This document shows positions 30,155-41,592 of a stretch of 64,000 nucleotides of DNA, one piece after another. The first letter of the stretch is position 1, and each line of letters starts with the position of its first letter. Source of the DNA: Variovorax sp. Sphag1AA (GTDB lineage: Bacteria; Pseudomonadota; Gammaproteobacteria; Burkholderiales; Burkholderiaceae_C); contig NZ_JACHYC010000001.1 in assembly GCF_014192575.1 (NCBI RefSeq), positions 682,001 through 746,000 on the forward strand, written 5' to 3'. A model generated the notes under the pieces. That model had not been told where the DNA came from, did no database searches, and saw only the letters and a list, made by a program, of their open reading frames with translations. Both the position numbers and the translations under genes were made by a program.

Positions 30155-31324
30155 CTATGCAACCGGAAGCTGCTGCTTGACCAGCGCCACCCAGTAGGCC
30201 GCGCCGAGCGGAAGGATGTTGTCGTTGAAGTCGTAGTACGGGTTGTGGACCGGCGGATCGTTCGGGCCTTCGCCGGCGCCGATGCCGATGTAGGCGCCGG
30301 GGCGCTTCTGCAGCATGAAGGCGAAGTCTTCCGAGCCCATGGCGGGCTTGATGTCGGTGTCGACCTGCGCTTCGCCCACGAGGCTCGCGGCGGCGCGCGC
30401 GGCGGCAGATGTTTCTTCCGGCGTGTTGACCACGCCTGGGTAGCCGCGCATGTAGTTGAGCGCCACGGTGGCGCCGTGCGTCTGCGCGACGCCGGCGCAG
30501 ATCTGGCCCATCGCGGCCTGGAGCTTGTCCTGGATGGCGGCATCGAGCGTGCGCGCGGTACCGCGCAGGACCACGGTTTCAGGCACCACGTTCCAGGTAT
30601 CGCCGCCATGGATCTGCGTCACGCTGACCACAGCGGATTCCGTCGCACCGATGCGGCGACTCACGATGGTCTGGAGCGCGTTGATCAGTTGCGCGGAGAT
30701 CATCACCGGATCGATGCCGGTTTCGGGCATCGCGCCATGGCAGCCCTTGCCGGTGATGACGATCTCGAAGGTGTCGAGATAGGCCGTCATCGTGCCGGTG
30801 CGAATGCCGAAGCGTCCGCGCGGCATGCCGGGGAAGTTGTGCATGCCGTAGACAGCATCGGCCGGGAACTGGTCGAACAGGCCTTCCTCGACCATCTTGC
30901 GGCCGCCGCCTTCGTTTTCTTCAGCGGGTTGGAAGACGAAGTGCACCGTTCCGCGGAACGGCTTGTTGCGCGCCAGATGGTGTGCGGCGCCGAGCAGCAT
31001 CGCGGTATGGCCGTCGTGCCCGCAACCGTGCATCTTGCCCACGCAGGTCGACTTGTGCGGGCGATCGCCCAGTTCGGTCATGTTGAGTGCGTCCAGATCG
31101 GCGCGCAGCGCGATGCTCGGGCCGTCGCCGTTGCGCAGGGTGCCGACCACGCCGGTGCCGGCCAAGCCGCGATTCACCGGGATGTCCATCAGCATCAGCG
31201 CGTTGGCCACCAGGTTGGCGGTGCGATGTTCCTCGAAGGCGGTCTCGGGGTTGGCGTGGATGTCGCGGCGCCAGGCCAGCATCTGGGTGCGGGTGTCTTC
31301 GGCGATTTCGGGTTCGCGATACAT
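30155..31324 (-). CDS. M20-family amidohydrolase (hippurate hydrolase/aminoacylase type)
   Basis: The protein (389 aa) is an M20D metallohydrolase that cleaves N-acyl amino acids or similar amides. Metal-site motifs are [20 protein letters not shown] and the His in MHNFPG; the dimerisation/lid domain lies at about 185-300. The substrate is not deducible. It is between a DUF3100 membrane protein and sdaA in a probable operon. Confidence 0.9.
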   Translation of the reverse strand: MYREPEIAEDTRTQMLAWRRDIHANPETAFEEHRTANLVANALMLMDIPVNRGLAGTGVVGTLRNGDGPSIALRADLDALNMTELGDRPHKSTCVGKMHGCGHDGHTAMLLGAAHHLARNKPFRGTVHFVFQPAEENEGGGRKMVEEGLFDQFPADAVYGMHNFPGMPRGRFGIRTGTMTAYLDTFEIVITGKGCHGAMPETGIDPVMISAQLINALQTIVSRRIGATESAVVSVTQIHGGDTWNVVPETVVLRGTARTLDAAIQDKLQAAMGQICAGVAQTHGATVALNYMRGYPGVVNTPEETSAAARAAASLVGEAQVDTDIKPAMGSEDFAFMLQKRPGAYIGIGAGEGPNDPPVHNPYYDFNDNILPLGAAYWVALVKQQLPVA

Positions 31325-31357
31325 GTTGGGCGGTCCGTTCTGTCAGTGGGGAAGGGT

Positions 31358-32692
31358 TCAGTGGAAGAACTCGGCGATCAAGGTGGCGCCAAGGAAGGTG
31401 CCGGCCGTGGCGGTGAGCGACACCACCACGATGCGCCAGCCGAGTTGCCGGAAGATCGGCAGGTCCTTGGCGACCGAGAATCCCGCCAGTGCCAACACCG
31501 GCGTGGTGAATGCGAGGAAGTTGAGCTTGGCCGTCGCCGCGATCAGCGCATCAGAGAAGGGCAGGAGTCCCGGGATGCCGACGACAGTCGCAACCAGCGA
31601 AAGCACCAGCACCATCGGCATCTTGGGGACGAAGCGCTTGACGGTGTCTACCACCCAGACGATCGCAATGATCGCCAGCATGCCGATGAGCGACTCCAGC
31701 AGCGGCACTTTGTACGACAGCAGGTTGCCGATTATCACGCCGCCGGTGATGACGCACCAGGCGATCAGCTTGTCGGCGAGCGAGAGCTCCGGTGCGCTCA
31801 CGCCGGCCGAGGCCAGCGCCGCAGTCTCGGCCGGCTGGCGCTTCGAGAAGCGCCCCAGCACCGGTTCCAGCTTGCCGTAGAGCCACGAGCAGAGCGGCAG
31901 CGAGAGGAACAGCGTGAAATAGAAGCCGACCACCGTGGTCAGGAGGTTCGACGCAGCAGCGATCGCAGTGAGCTGCGACACCATCTCCGCCGGCTGCTGT
32001 GCGCCGATCGCGCCGATGGCGGCAGCCATGAGGCTGCCGGACCCAACGCCTGCGCCCATCGCAAGCGACCGCGGGTCGAAGATGTGCAGGCTGGTGATGA
32101 AGCCCGCGAGCACCGCGATGAACAGCGCGCCCAGCACCGTCCCCGTGATGTATTCGGCCAGCACGCCACGGCCTTCGGGCGAGGCCATGCCGTACTTCTC
32201 GCCGATGATCACCAGGTTGCCTTCACGGCCCACCGAGAAGGTCGCGCCGACGGCCTCGCGCTTGATGCCCAGGAGCAGCGCGAGCGGCAGGCCCAGTGCC
32301 AGCGTTCCGAATGCGTGTCCGAATTCTTGGAAGACCAGCGCCCAGCCCGCCTGGCGAACTTGCGGCAGCGCCGCGCCGACCGTCAGGCCCAGCTTGACCA
32401 TGAAAAGCAGCAGCCCGGCATTGAGCAGTCCGCCCGCGTAGGCCTGCAGGTTGGTCGACACGCGCGCCACCGAAGGCACGCGCCGCGCGGCGATTCCCCA
32501 TGCAGCGGCAATGAGCAGTGCCCACAACATCGGCAGCAGCACCACCTTGCCGGGCCCGAGCTTGAACTGGGTGGCTCCGATCAGTTCGGCGATCGCCACG
32601 ACGATCAACGAGACGACGATGAGCTTGAACTTGCCTGTGCCGGACTCATCCAGCGATTCAGGCGCGAGCGTTGCGGAAGCGGCGGAACTCAT
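31358..32692 (-). CDS. DUF3100 integral membrane protein
   Basis: The protein (444 aa from ATG 32692) has about 11-12 hydrophobic segments and the DUF3100 signatures SVGREGNLVIIGEKYGMASPEGRG and AMGAGVGSGSLMAAAIGA. It is probably a transporter. A start at 32764 would add 24 residues that look non-coding; 32692 is preceded by GAGAAGG. DUF3100 genes are often next to M20 hydrolases, so uptake of the hydrolase substrate or export of a product is inferred. The divergent LysR gene is the likely regulator. Confidence 0.8.
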   Translation of the reverse strand: MSSAASATLAPESLDESGTGKFKLIVVSLIVVAIAELIGATQFKLGPGKVVLLPMLWALLIAAAWGIAARRVPSVARVSTNLQAYAGGLLNAGLLLFMVKLGLTVGAALPQVRQAGWALVFQEFGHAFGTLALGLPLALLLGIKREAVGATFSVGREGNLVIIGEKYGMASPEGRGVLAEYITGTVLGALFIAVLAGFITSLHIFDPRSLAMGAGVGSGSLMAAAIGAIGAQQPAEMVSQLTAIAAASNLLTTVVGFYFTLFLSLPLCSWLYGKLEPVLGRFSKRQPAETAALASAGVSAPELSLADKLIAWCVITGGVIIGNLLSYKVPLLESLIGMLAIIAIVWVVDTVKRFVPKMPMVLVLSLVATVVGIPGLLPFSDALIAATAKLNFLAFTTPVLALAGFSVAKDLPIFRQLGWRIVVVSLTATAGTFLGATLIAEFFH

Positions 32693-32785
32693 GTGGGGTG
32701 GGACCTTCTCAAAGACGCCCGACGCGGGCGAGCCAAGTCTGAAAGAAAGCTCCTCGTGCATCAATGACAGAATTGCGGGATCTTT

Positions 32786-32802
32786 GTTGCATTAAATGCA
32801 AC
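32786..32802. promoter_or_regulatory. LysR-type T-N11-A operator
   Basis: A 17-bp interrupted palindrome GTTGCATTAAATGCAAC has 8-bp perfect arms and contains the LysR T-N11-A core (TGCATTAAATGCA). It lies 17 bp before the lysR-type ATG and 93 bp from the divergent DUF3100 start, as expected for an autoregulated divergent LysR control region. Confidence 0.75.
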
Positions 32803-32819
32803 GCTTGGGGATACGCACC

Positions 32820-33764
32820 ATGGATGACAAGCTGGAAACCCGCCGCCTTCGGTACTTCATGCAGGTGCTCGAAAGCGGCTCCGTGCGCGGCGCGGCGGAG
32901 GTCCTCGGCATGGACGCATCGGCGGTCAGCCGGGCCGTCGCGCTGCTGGAGACGGAATGCGGCACGCGCCTGTTCGAGCGGCGCGGCCGGGGCGTCGCAC
33001 CCACCGATGCCGGCGACCTGCTCGCCAGCTACCTGCGTCGCCAGCAGAGCCAGAAGCAGCATCTGCTGGCGCAACTCGACAGCATCCGCAAGATCGAGAG
33101 CGGCCACATCGACATCGTGGCAGGAGAGGGCTTCGTGGACTGGCTGATGCGCAACAGCCTGCGCACCTTCATGCAAGCGCATCCCGGGATCACGATCGCG
33201 CTCGACGTCGGCAGCAGCGACGAAATCGTGAAGCGCATCGTCGACGAGCGCGCGCACGTCGGCATGCTGTTCCAGCCGCCGAAGGACGATCGCCTGCGCT
33301 CGCATCACTCGCACCCGCAGCCGATCCAGACGCTGGTGCAGTCGACGCATCCGCTCGCGCGGCTCGGACGGCCTCTCAGGTTGGCGGACCTGCAGCCGTA
33401 CGCGGGCGCGACGCTGCATCGCAGCTTCGGCGTGCGCCAGCACATCGAAGCCGCGGAGATCAGTGAGGGCGTGCGCCTCAACGCGCTCCTCACCACGAGT
33501 TCGTTCAGCGCGCTGGGGCATTTCGTGGCTGCAGGGCTGGGCTATGCGCTGTCGACCCGGCTGTCGCTGCCGGCGCACCTGGACACGTCCAACATCAGCG
33601 CGCTGCCGATGAAGAACCCGCTACTGCATCAAGGCCGCACGCATGTCATTTCGCGGCACGGCCGGGTCTTGTCGCCCGCGGCCATGGAACTGCTGCGGCA
33701 GATCGTGACCGACACGGGCGCGGGCGGCGACGCCTTCAGGCGCGAGCCGAATCAACAGGCGTAG
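32820..33764 (+). CDS. LysR-family transcriptional regulator
   Basis: The regulator (314 aa) has an N-terminal winged HTH (about 8-65; YFMQVLESGSVRGAAEVLGMDASAVSRAVALLE) and a C-terminal periplasmic-binding-like effector domain. ATG 32820 was preferred over 32796, which would overlap the operator. It is divergent from the DUF3100-M20-sdaA unit and probably controls it. The effector is unknown, possibly an N-acyl amino acid. Confidence 0.9.
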   Translation: MDDKLETRRLRYFMQVLESGSVRGAAEVLGMDASAVSRAVALLETECGTRLFERRGRGVAPTDAGDLLASYLRRQQSQKQHLLAQLDSIRKIESGHIDIVAGEGFVDWLMRNSLRTFMQAHPGITIALDVGSSDEIVKRIVDERAHVGMLFQPPKDDRLRSHHSHPQPIQTLVQSTHPLARLGRPLRLADLQPYAGATLHRSFGVRQHIEAAEISEGVRLNALLTTSSFSALGHFVAAGLGYALSTRLSLPAHLDTSNISALPMKNPLLHQGRTHVISRHGRVLSPAAMELLRQIVTDTGAGGDAFRREPNQQA

Positions 33765-33771
33765 CGGAGTC

Positions 33772-34572
33772 CTACTTCGAGGGCTTGGCTTCCCAGTCGT
33801 GCTCCGCGATGAACCGGTAGGGGTAGTCCGGTTCCACGTACTCGCCCTTGAGCGATCGCTTGGGCAACTTCACCGGCTTCGGCGGCTTGGTCTTGTAGGG
33901 AATGTGGTCCAGCAAGTGGCGGATCACGTTCAGTCGCGCCCGTCGCTTGTCATCCGATCGCACCACGTGCCACGGCGCCCAGTCCTTGTCGCTGGCCTTG
34001 AACATCTCGTCGCGAGCCCGCGAATACTCGTGCCATCGGCGGTAGGACTCCAGGTCCATCGGCGAGAGCTTCCACGTCTTCCGCCCGTCATTGATGCGCG
34101 CCTGCAGGCGCCGCGTCTGTTCTTCTGCACTGACCTCCAGCCAGTACTTCAGAAGAATCGTTCCCGATTCGATGACCAGATCCTCGAGCTCGGGCACGAT
34201 TCTCAGAAACCGCTGCGCCTGCTCCTCGGTGCAGAAGCCCATCACGCGTTCGACGCCCGCGCGGTTGTACCAACTGCGGTCGAAGATGACGATTTCTCCG
34301 CCCGCGGGCATGTGCTTCAGATAGCGCTGCGTGTACATCTGGGTCTTCTCGCGCTCGGTTGGCGCGGGGAGGGCGACCACATGGAACACCCGAGGGCTCA
34401 CCCGCTCGGTGATTGCCTTGATCGTGCCGCCCTTGCCGGCGCCGTCGCGTCCCTCGAAGACCACGCAGACCTTCTGCTTGGTCTCGACGACCCACTTCTG
34501 CAGGAGGACCAGTTCCTCGTGCAGCTTCCTCAGCTCCCGTTCGTAGATGTCGCGCGTCAGCTTCTCTTTCAT
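33772..34572 (-). CDS. ppk2: Polyphosphate kinase 2
   Basis: The protein (266 aa) is a PPK2-type polyphosphate:nucleotide phosphotransferase. Walker A is FEGRDGAGKGGTIKAI, Walker B-like IVIFDRSWYNRAGVERVMGF, and the lid follows with RLQARINDGRKTWKLSPMD. This is a single-domain (class I-like) enzyme that makes NTP from NDP and polyphosphate. ATG 34572, with a GGAAGGGG site, was chosen over an upstream extension. It is divergent from the cation ATPase gene. Confidence 0.93.
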   Translation of the reverse strand: MKEKLTRDIYERELRKLHEELVLLQKWVVETKQKVCVVFEGRDGAGKGGTIKAITERVSPRVFHVVALPAPTEREKTQMYTQRYLKHMPAGGEIVIFDRSWYNRAGVERVMGFCTEEQAQRFLRIVPELEDLVIESGTILLKYWLEVSAEEQTRRLQARINDGRKTWKLSPMDLESYRRWHEYSRARDEMFKASDKDWAPWHVVRSDDKRRARLNVIRHLLDHIPYKTKPPKPVKLPKRSLKGEYVEPDYPYRFIAEHDWEAKPSK

Positions 34573-34715
34573 GGGCCAACCCCTTCCGATCTCTGGAGGA
34601 TCGCGCGGAGTTTGCTGCTGTTCGCAGAGTCTGCCAAGCCTGAACGCAAGCCTTCCCAGCAAGCGCGCGGAGGCCTACATTGGCGGGCCCAGCAGCGTTC
34701 CTCAAGGAGGAGGCC

Positions 34716-37434
<2,719 letters not shown>

Positions 37435-37460
<26 letters not shown>

Positions 37461-39246
37461 GCCGTCCCGGCACCTTCACCGTCATGTCGAGCAGCATCTG
37501 CGCCATGCCCTTGCCCAGCGGGTCCATGCGCATGGACGAGGGGCCGCCACCGTCGAGCGCGTCGTGCAGCACGAGGTTCATCGCCGCAATGCCGGGCAGA
37601 TAGAAGCGATCCACCTTACCGTGCACGAGGTGTGCGAAATAGCCTCGCACGGCCTCCGGCGTGACGCGCGACCAGAGCAGCGGCAGCCATTCGGGCCGGC
37701 GCGCCACGAGGCCGATGTTCGAGAGGTTCCCCTTGTCGCCGCTGCGTGCCCATGCCAGATCGATGAGGCGCACGTCCATCTGGTCGCCGTCATCGTTGGC
37801 GAAGGCGGAAGGGTCGATGGTCGCTGTGGCCTGCGCCGAGCCGTCGTGATCCAGCGGAATCGGTACGACATGCCGTTCGTCGTCCAGCACGAAGGCAACC
37901 TCGATCGCGCCCTTCGGGAGCATGAAGGCAAAGGGCTTGATCAGTGGTGAAACGCTGGGTCGACCACCGCCGGGCCCCGTGGTGCCGGGCGACCACGAGG
38001 TTCCCGATGGCGCGATCTCGCGCGCGAACATGTCGAGCGCAGCCTTCTGCGGATGGTTGGCGACCACGCGCATCATGACTTCGCGCGTGCTCCGCGTGCG
38101 CGCATGCGGGCCGTAGAGCCACTCCGCGCCAATCACCTCGATGTGGGTCGAGGTGAACGGTGGTTGGCCGGCCGCCGCAAGAATCCCGCTCGTGCGCTCG
38201 ATGATCGCCTCGGCAGTTCGCACCGCCTTTCTTTGCGCATCGATGCCCACGATCACCATGCTGCCCGCACAGCGGAATCCGTCGAGCTGTGTCGCCGACA
38301 CCTTGTAGCTCGCCGAGGGTGCTCGCCCACGGGCCGGGCTGACATGCACGCGGTTCTCGCCTTGCTGTTCGATCGTCACTTCGCGGAAATCGCAGGTGAC
38401 GTCCGGCAGCATGTACGAGGCCGGATCGCCGATTTCGTAGAGCAACTGTTCGGCGACGGCCGCTCGTATCACCTTGCCGCCCGTCCCCTCGGGCTTGGTG
38501 ACCACGAAGCTGCCATCCGTATGGCATTCGACGATGGGATAGCCGATGTGCGCCCAGTCGGGAATGTCTTCCCAGTCAGTGTGCAGCCCGCCGGTGGCTT
38601 GGCAGCCGCATTCGATGATGTGGCCGGCGAGGCTGCCTGATGCGAGCAGGTCGTAGTCGTCGCTGCGCCAGCCGAATTCGTGCATCAACGGCCCCAGCGT
38701 GACGGCGCTGTCCACGCAGCGACCGGTGATGACAACGTCGGCACCGGCTGCAAGCGCCGCGGCGATGGGCAGTGCGCCCAGGTACGCATTGGCGCTCAGC
38801 ACCTTCTCGGGCAGGGCCTCTCCGGTGAACATGTCGCGCGTACCCTCGGCGCGCACGGCGGGCATCTGCGCGCTCACGTCATCGCCTTCGACCACCGCGA
38901 TGCGCAGGGAAACCCCGGCGGCATCGGCCAGGGCCGCGAGCGCCGCCGCGCAGCCGCGGGGGTTGATGCCGCCCGCATTGCTCACCACCTTGATCCCCTG
39001 GCGCTTGATCTCGGCCAGCACCGGCTTCATCGCGATGTCGACGAAGTCGGTGGCGTAGCCCATCTCAGGCTTCTTCGCGCGGGCGGCCGCCAGAATGGCC
39101 ATCGTCGTTTCGGCGAGGTAGTCGAACACCAGATAGTCGAGCCGGCCATGCGCCACCAGTTGTGGAGCCGCGACCATGCTGTCGCCCCAGAAGCCCGATG
39201 CGCCACCGATGCGGACGGTCTTTGGAGCGGGCGTGGCGTCGGTCAT
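37435..39246 (-). CDS. atuA: AtuA-like DUF1446 protein (acyclic terpene utilisation)
   Basis: The protein (603 aa) matches the AtuA/DUF1446 family: N-terminal VRIGGASGFWGDSMVAAPQLV, VVSNAGGINPRGCA and TGRCVDSAV, and a C-terminal region with AWARSGDKGNLSNIGL. In Pseudomonas AtuA is encoded in the citronellol/geraniol degradation cluster; its reaction is not firmly established. Here the acyl-CoA dehydrogenase and carboxylase genes of the same pathway type lie about 1.2 kb away on the other strand. Confidence 0.85.
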
Positions 39247-39379
39247 GGTCGTTCCTGGAAATCGGCTGGAGGCAGCTTAGCGGGCAGGGCGCGCCGCCGC
39301 TTGCGCCAACTCGCTGCGAAGGGACAAGCGGCGCGCACGACACACGGCCGCATCCGCTCGGGCATGATCCAAAACCGCC

Positions 39380-39919
39380 ATGCCATTGCCACCACCCACT
39401 GCAGAGCGCGACCCGATCCACGGGCGCACCATCACGATCCGCGGCTACCAGCGCCGCGACGGCCTCTTTGACATCGAAGGCCAGCTGCGCGACGTGCGCG
39501 ACCAGCATTTCGTCTTCCCGGGCGGCGATCGCCCCGGCGGCGAGGCGATCCATTCGATGTGGCTGCGGCTCACCGTCGATTCGACGGCGCTGATCGTCGA
39601 TGCGGTCGCGGCAACCGATGCCGGGCCGTTTCCCGATTTCTGCGGCGCCATCGCGCCGGACTACGCCCAACTGATCGGCCTGCGCGTGGGCCCGGGCTTC
39701 AGCCGGCAGGTCGCCCGCCTGTTCGGTGGCGTGCGCGGCTGCACGCACATGACGGAACTGCTGCGGACCATGGGCACCGGCGTGGTCCAGGCGCTCGCCG
39801 GCACCATCCTCGAGGTCTCGGAGACCGAAAAGCCGTTCCAGCTAGACGGCTGCCATGCGCTTGCGACCGATGGCCCGCGGGTGGCCGCGTTCTATCCGCG
39901 CTGGTATCGGCCGAAGTAG
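39380..39919 (+). CDS. DUF2889 protein
   Basis: The protein (179 aa) is a conserved cytoplasmic protein of the DUF2889 family, recognisable from the RRDGLFDIEGQLRDVRD start and the GVRGCTHMTELLRTMGTGVVQAL block. Function is unknown. The family often lies near catabolic acyl-CoA genes in Burkholderiales, which fits the atuA and carboxylase neighbours here. Confidence 0.8.
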   Translation: MPLPPPTAERDPIHGRTITIRGYQRRDGLFDIEGQLRDVRDQHFVFPGGDRPGGEAIHSMWLRLTVDSTALIVDAVAATDAGPFPDFCGAIAPDYAQLIGLRVGPGFSRQVARLFGGVRGCTHMTELLRTMGTGVVQALAGTILEVSETEKPFQLDGCHALATDGPRVAAFYPRWYRPK

Positions 39920-39939
39920 AACAAGGAAACGTCGCCGGG

Positions 39940-40260
39940 TCAGTCGGGCGACGACAGCTTCATCAGCACAATGCCCGCCACGATCAGCAGGCCGGCGGCA
40001 ATGCGCATCAGGCTGGCCTGTTCGCCCAGCGCGATGATCCCGACGGCGAAGGCGCCGACCGCGCCGATGCCGGTCCAGACGGTGTAGGCGGTGCCCAGCG
40101 GCAGGGTGCGCATCGAGATCGACAACAGCGCGAAGCTCGCGATCATCAGCACGATGGTCGCAACCGCCGGAAGCGGCCGGCTGAAGCCCTCCGAGAGCTT
40201 CATCGAGTAGGCCCAGGCCACTTCGAGAATGCCTGCGATAACAAGATAGATCCAAGCCAT
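39940..40260 (-). CDS. sugE: SugE/Gdx-type small multidrug-resistance (guanidinium) exporter
   Basis: The protein (106 aa) has four transmembrane helices and the SMR signature: Glu in the first helix (MAWIYLVIAGILEVAWAYSMK) and the TAYTVWTGIGAVGAF motif of the SugE/Gdx branch, as opposed to EmrE. Gdx proteins export guanidinium by proton antiport. A guanidine-II riboswitch in the leader supports this assignment. ATG 40260 follows GGATTGGGAG. Longer in-frame extension upstream is the riboswitch. Confidence 0.92.
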   Translation of the reverse strand: MAWIYLVIAGILEVAWAYSMKLSEGFSRPLPAVATIVLMIASFALLSISMRTLPLGTAYTVWTGIGAVGAFAVGIIALGEQASLMRIAAGLLIVAGIVLMKLSSPD

Positions 40261-40284
40261 GAGCGGTCTCCCAATCCTTGAAGG

Positions 40285-40328
40285 CGGGCCGTCCCGAACT
40301 GTTCCCGAAGCGGGGGAGGCCGTCCTCC
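40285..40328 (-). promoter_or_regulatory. Guanidine-II (mini-ykkC) riboswitch
   Basis: On the minus strand two short hairpins each carry an ACGG tetraloop, the ACGR hallmark of the class. P1 is GGAGG-ACGG-CCTCC (40328-40315), and P2 is CGGG-ACGG-CCCG (40296-40285), with an 18-nt linker. P2 ends about 24 nt before the sugE ATG, close to its ribosome-binding site. The class binds guanidinium and relieves translational repression of exporters. Confidence 0.88.
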
Positions 40329-40414
40329 TGATGTGCGCGGCATCATAGCCGGCAGCCAGTCCGCGCAAGACCGATTGCGCGTCCGTGGCTAGTCTGCTTG
40401 CCGAAGGAGACGTC

Positions 40415-41590
40415 ATGGATTTTCTGGAGGCACCGCCGCTCCCGTTCTATTTCACGCCGGAACACGAGCAGTTCCGTGCGACCTTGCGCAGCTTCATTTC
40501 GAGGGAGATCTCACCGCACGTCGCGGAATGGGACGAGGCGGAGACCTTTCCGCGCGAGCTCTATGCGCGCATCGCGGCGCTTGGCGTGCAGGGCCTCGGC
40601 TATCCCGAGGCCTATGGCGGCACGCCGTGCGATGTGTTCCACAACATCGTCGTGGCGGAGGAGTTCGCGCGTTGCGGCGCGGGCGGCCTCCAGGCTTCGC
40701 TCAATTCGCACAGCATCGCGTTGCCACCGATCCTCCGCGCAGGCAGCGAAGTGCTCAAGGCACGCGTGATTCCACCCGTGCTGGCCGGCCAGAAGATCGC
40801 GGCGCTGGCAGTGACAGAGCCTTCGGGTGGCTCCGATGTCGCCGCGCTCAGGACCACCGCCGTGCGCGACGGCGATCACTACGTGGTGAACGGCGAGAAG
40901 ACCTTCATCACCTCCGGCATGCGCGCGGACTTCATCACCACCGCCGTGCGCACCAACCCCGCGAACAAGGGCGCGGGCGGCATCTCCGTCCTCGTGATCG
41001 ATGGCGACACGCCCGGCCTCTCGCGCACCTCTCTCAAGAAGATGGGCTGGTGGAGCTCCGACACGGCGCACCTTCGATTCGACAACTGCCGCGTTCCGGC
41101 GAGCAACCTCGTGGGCGTCGAGAACGAGGGGTTCAAGACGATCATGAACAACTTCAACACCGAGCGGCTCTTCATGGCGGCGCTCGGCTACAGCTTCGCC
41201 GCGGTGTGCCTTGAGGAAGCGGTCGACTGGACGCGCCAGCGCACGACCTTCGGCGTTCCGCTGTCGGAGCGGCAGGTGGTGCGCCACAAGCTGATGGACA
41301 TGGCGATGCGCATCGAAGCGTCGCGCACGCTGGTCTATGACCTGGCCTACCGCTTCGAACACAAGCTCGACGACCCCGCGCGACTGGTCGCCCGGATCTG
41401 CCTTGCGAAAGTGCAGGCCACGCAGGCGATGCAGTTCTGCGCCGATCAGGCGGTGCAACTGCTCGGCGGCATGGGCTTCATGCGCGGCACGCGCAGCGAA
41501 CGTATCTACAGGGAGGTAAAGGTCATGATGATCGGCGGCGGTTCCGAAGAAATCATGAAGGACCTTGCCGCTCGCCAGTTGGGACGTTGA
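40415..41590 (+). CDS. Acyl-CoA dehydrogenase (AtuD-like)
   Basis: The flavoprotein (391 aa) has the family motifs ALAVTEPSGGSDVAALRTTA, YVVNGEKTFITSG, and the C-terminal QLLGGMGFMRGTRSERIYREVKVMMIGGGSEEIM. ATG 40415 is preceded by GAAGGAGA. It lies just upstream of the two carboxylase genes in the same direction, so citronellyl-CoA or a similar branched acyl-CoA is a likely substrate, as for AtuD; isovaleryl-CoA-type substrates cannot be excluded. Confidence 0.85.
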   Translation: MDFLEAPPLPFYFTPEHEQFRATLRSFISREISPHVAEWDEAETFPRELYARIAALGVQGLGYPEAYGGTPCDVFHNIVVAEEFARCGAGGLQASLNSHSIALPPILRAGSEVLKARVIPPVLAGQKIAALAVTEPSGGSDVAALRTTAVRDGDHYVVNGEKTFITSGMRADFITTAVRTNPANKGAGGISVLVIDGDTPGLSRTSLKKMGWWSSDTAHLRFDNCRVPASNLVGVENEGFKTIMNNFNTERLFMAALGYSFAAVCLEEAVDWTRQRTTFGVPLSERQVVRHKLMDMAMRIEASRTLVYDLAYRFEHKLDDPARLVARICLAKVQATQAMQFCADQAVQLLGGMGFMRGTRSERIYREVKVMMIGGGSEEIMKDLAARQLGR

Positions 41591-41592
41591 AC

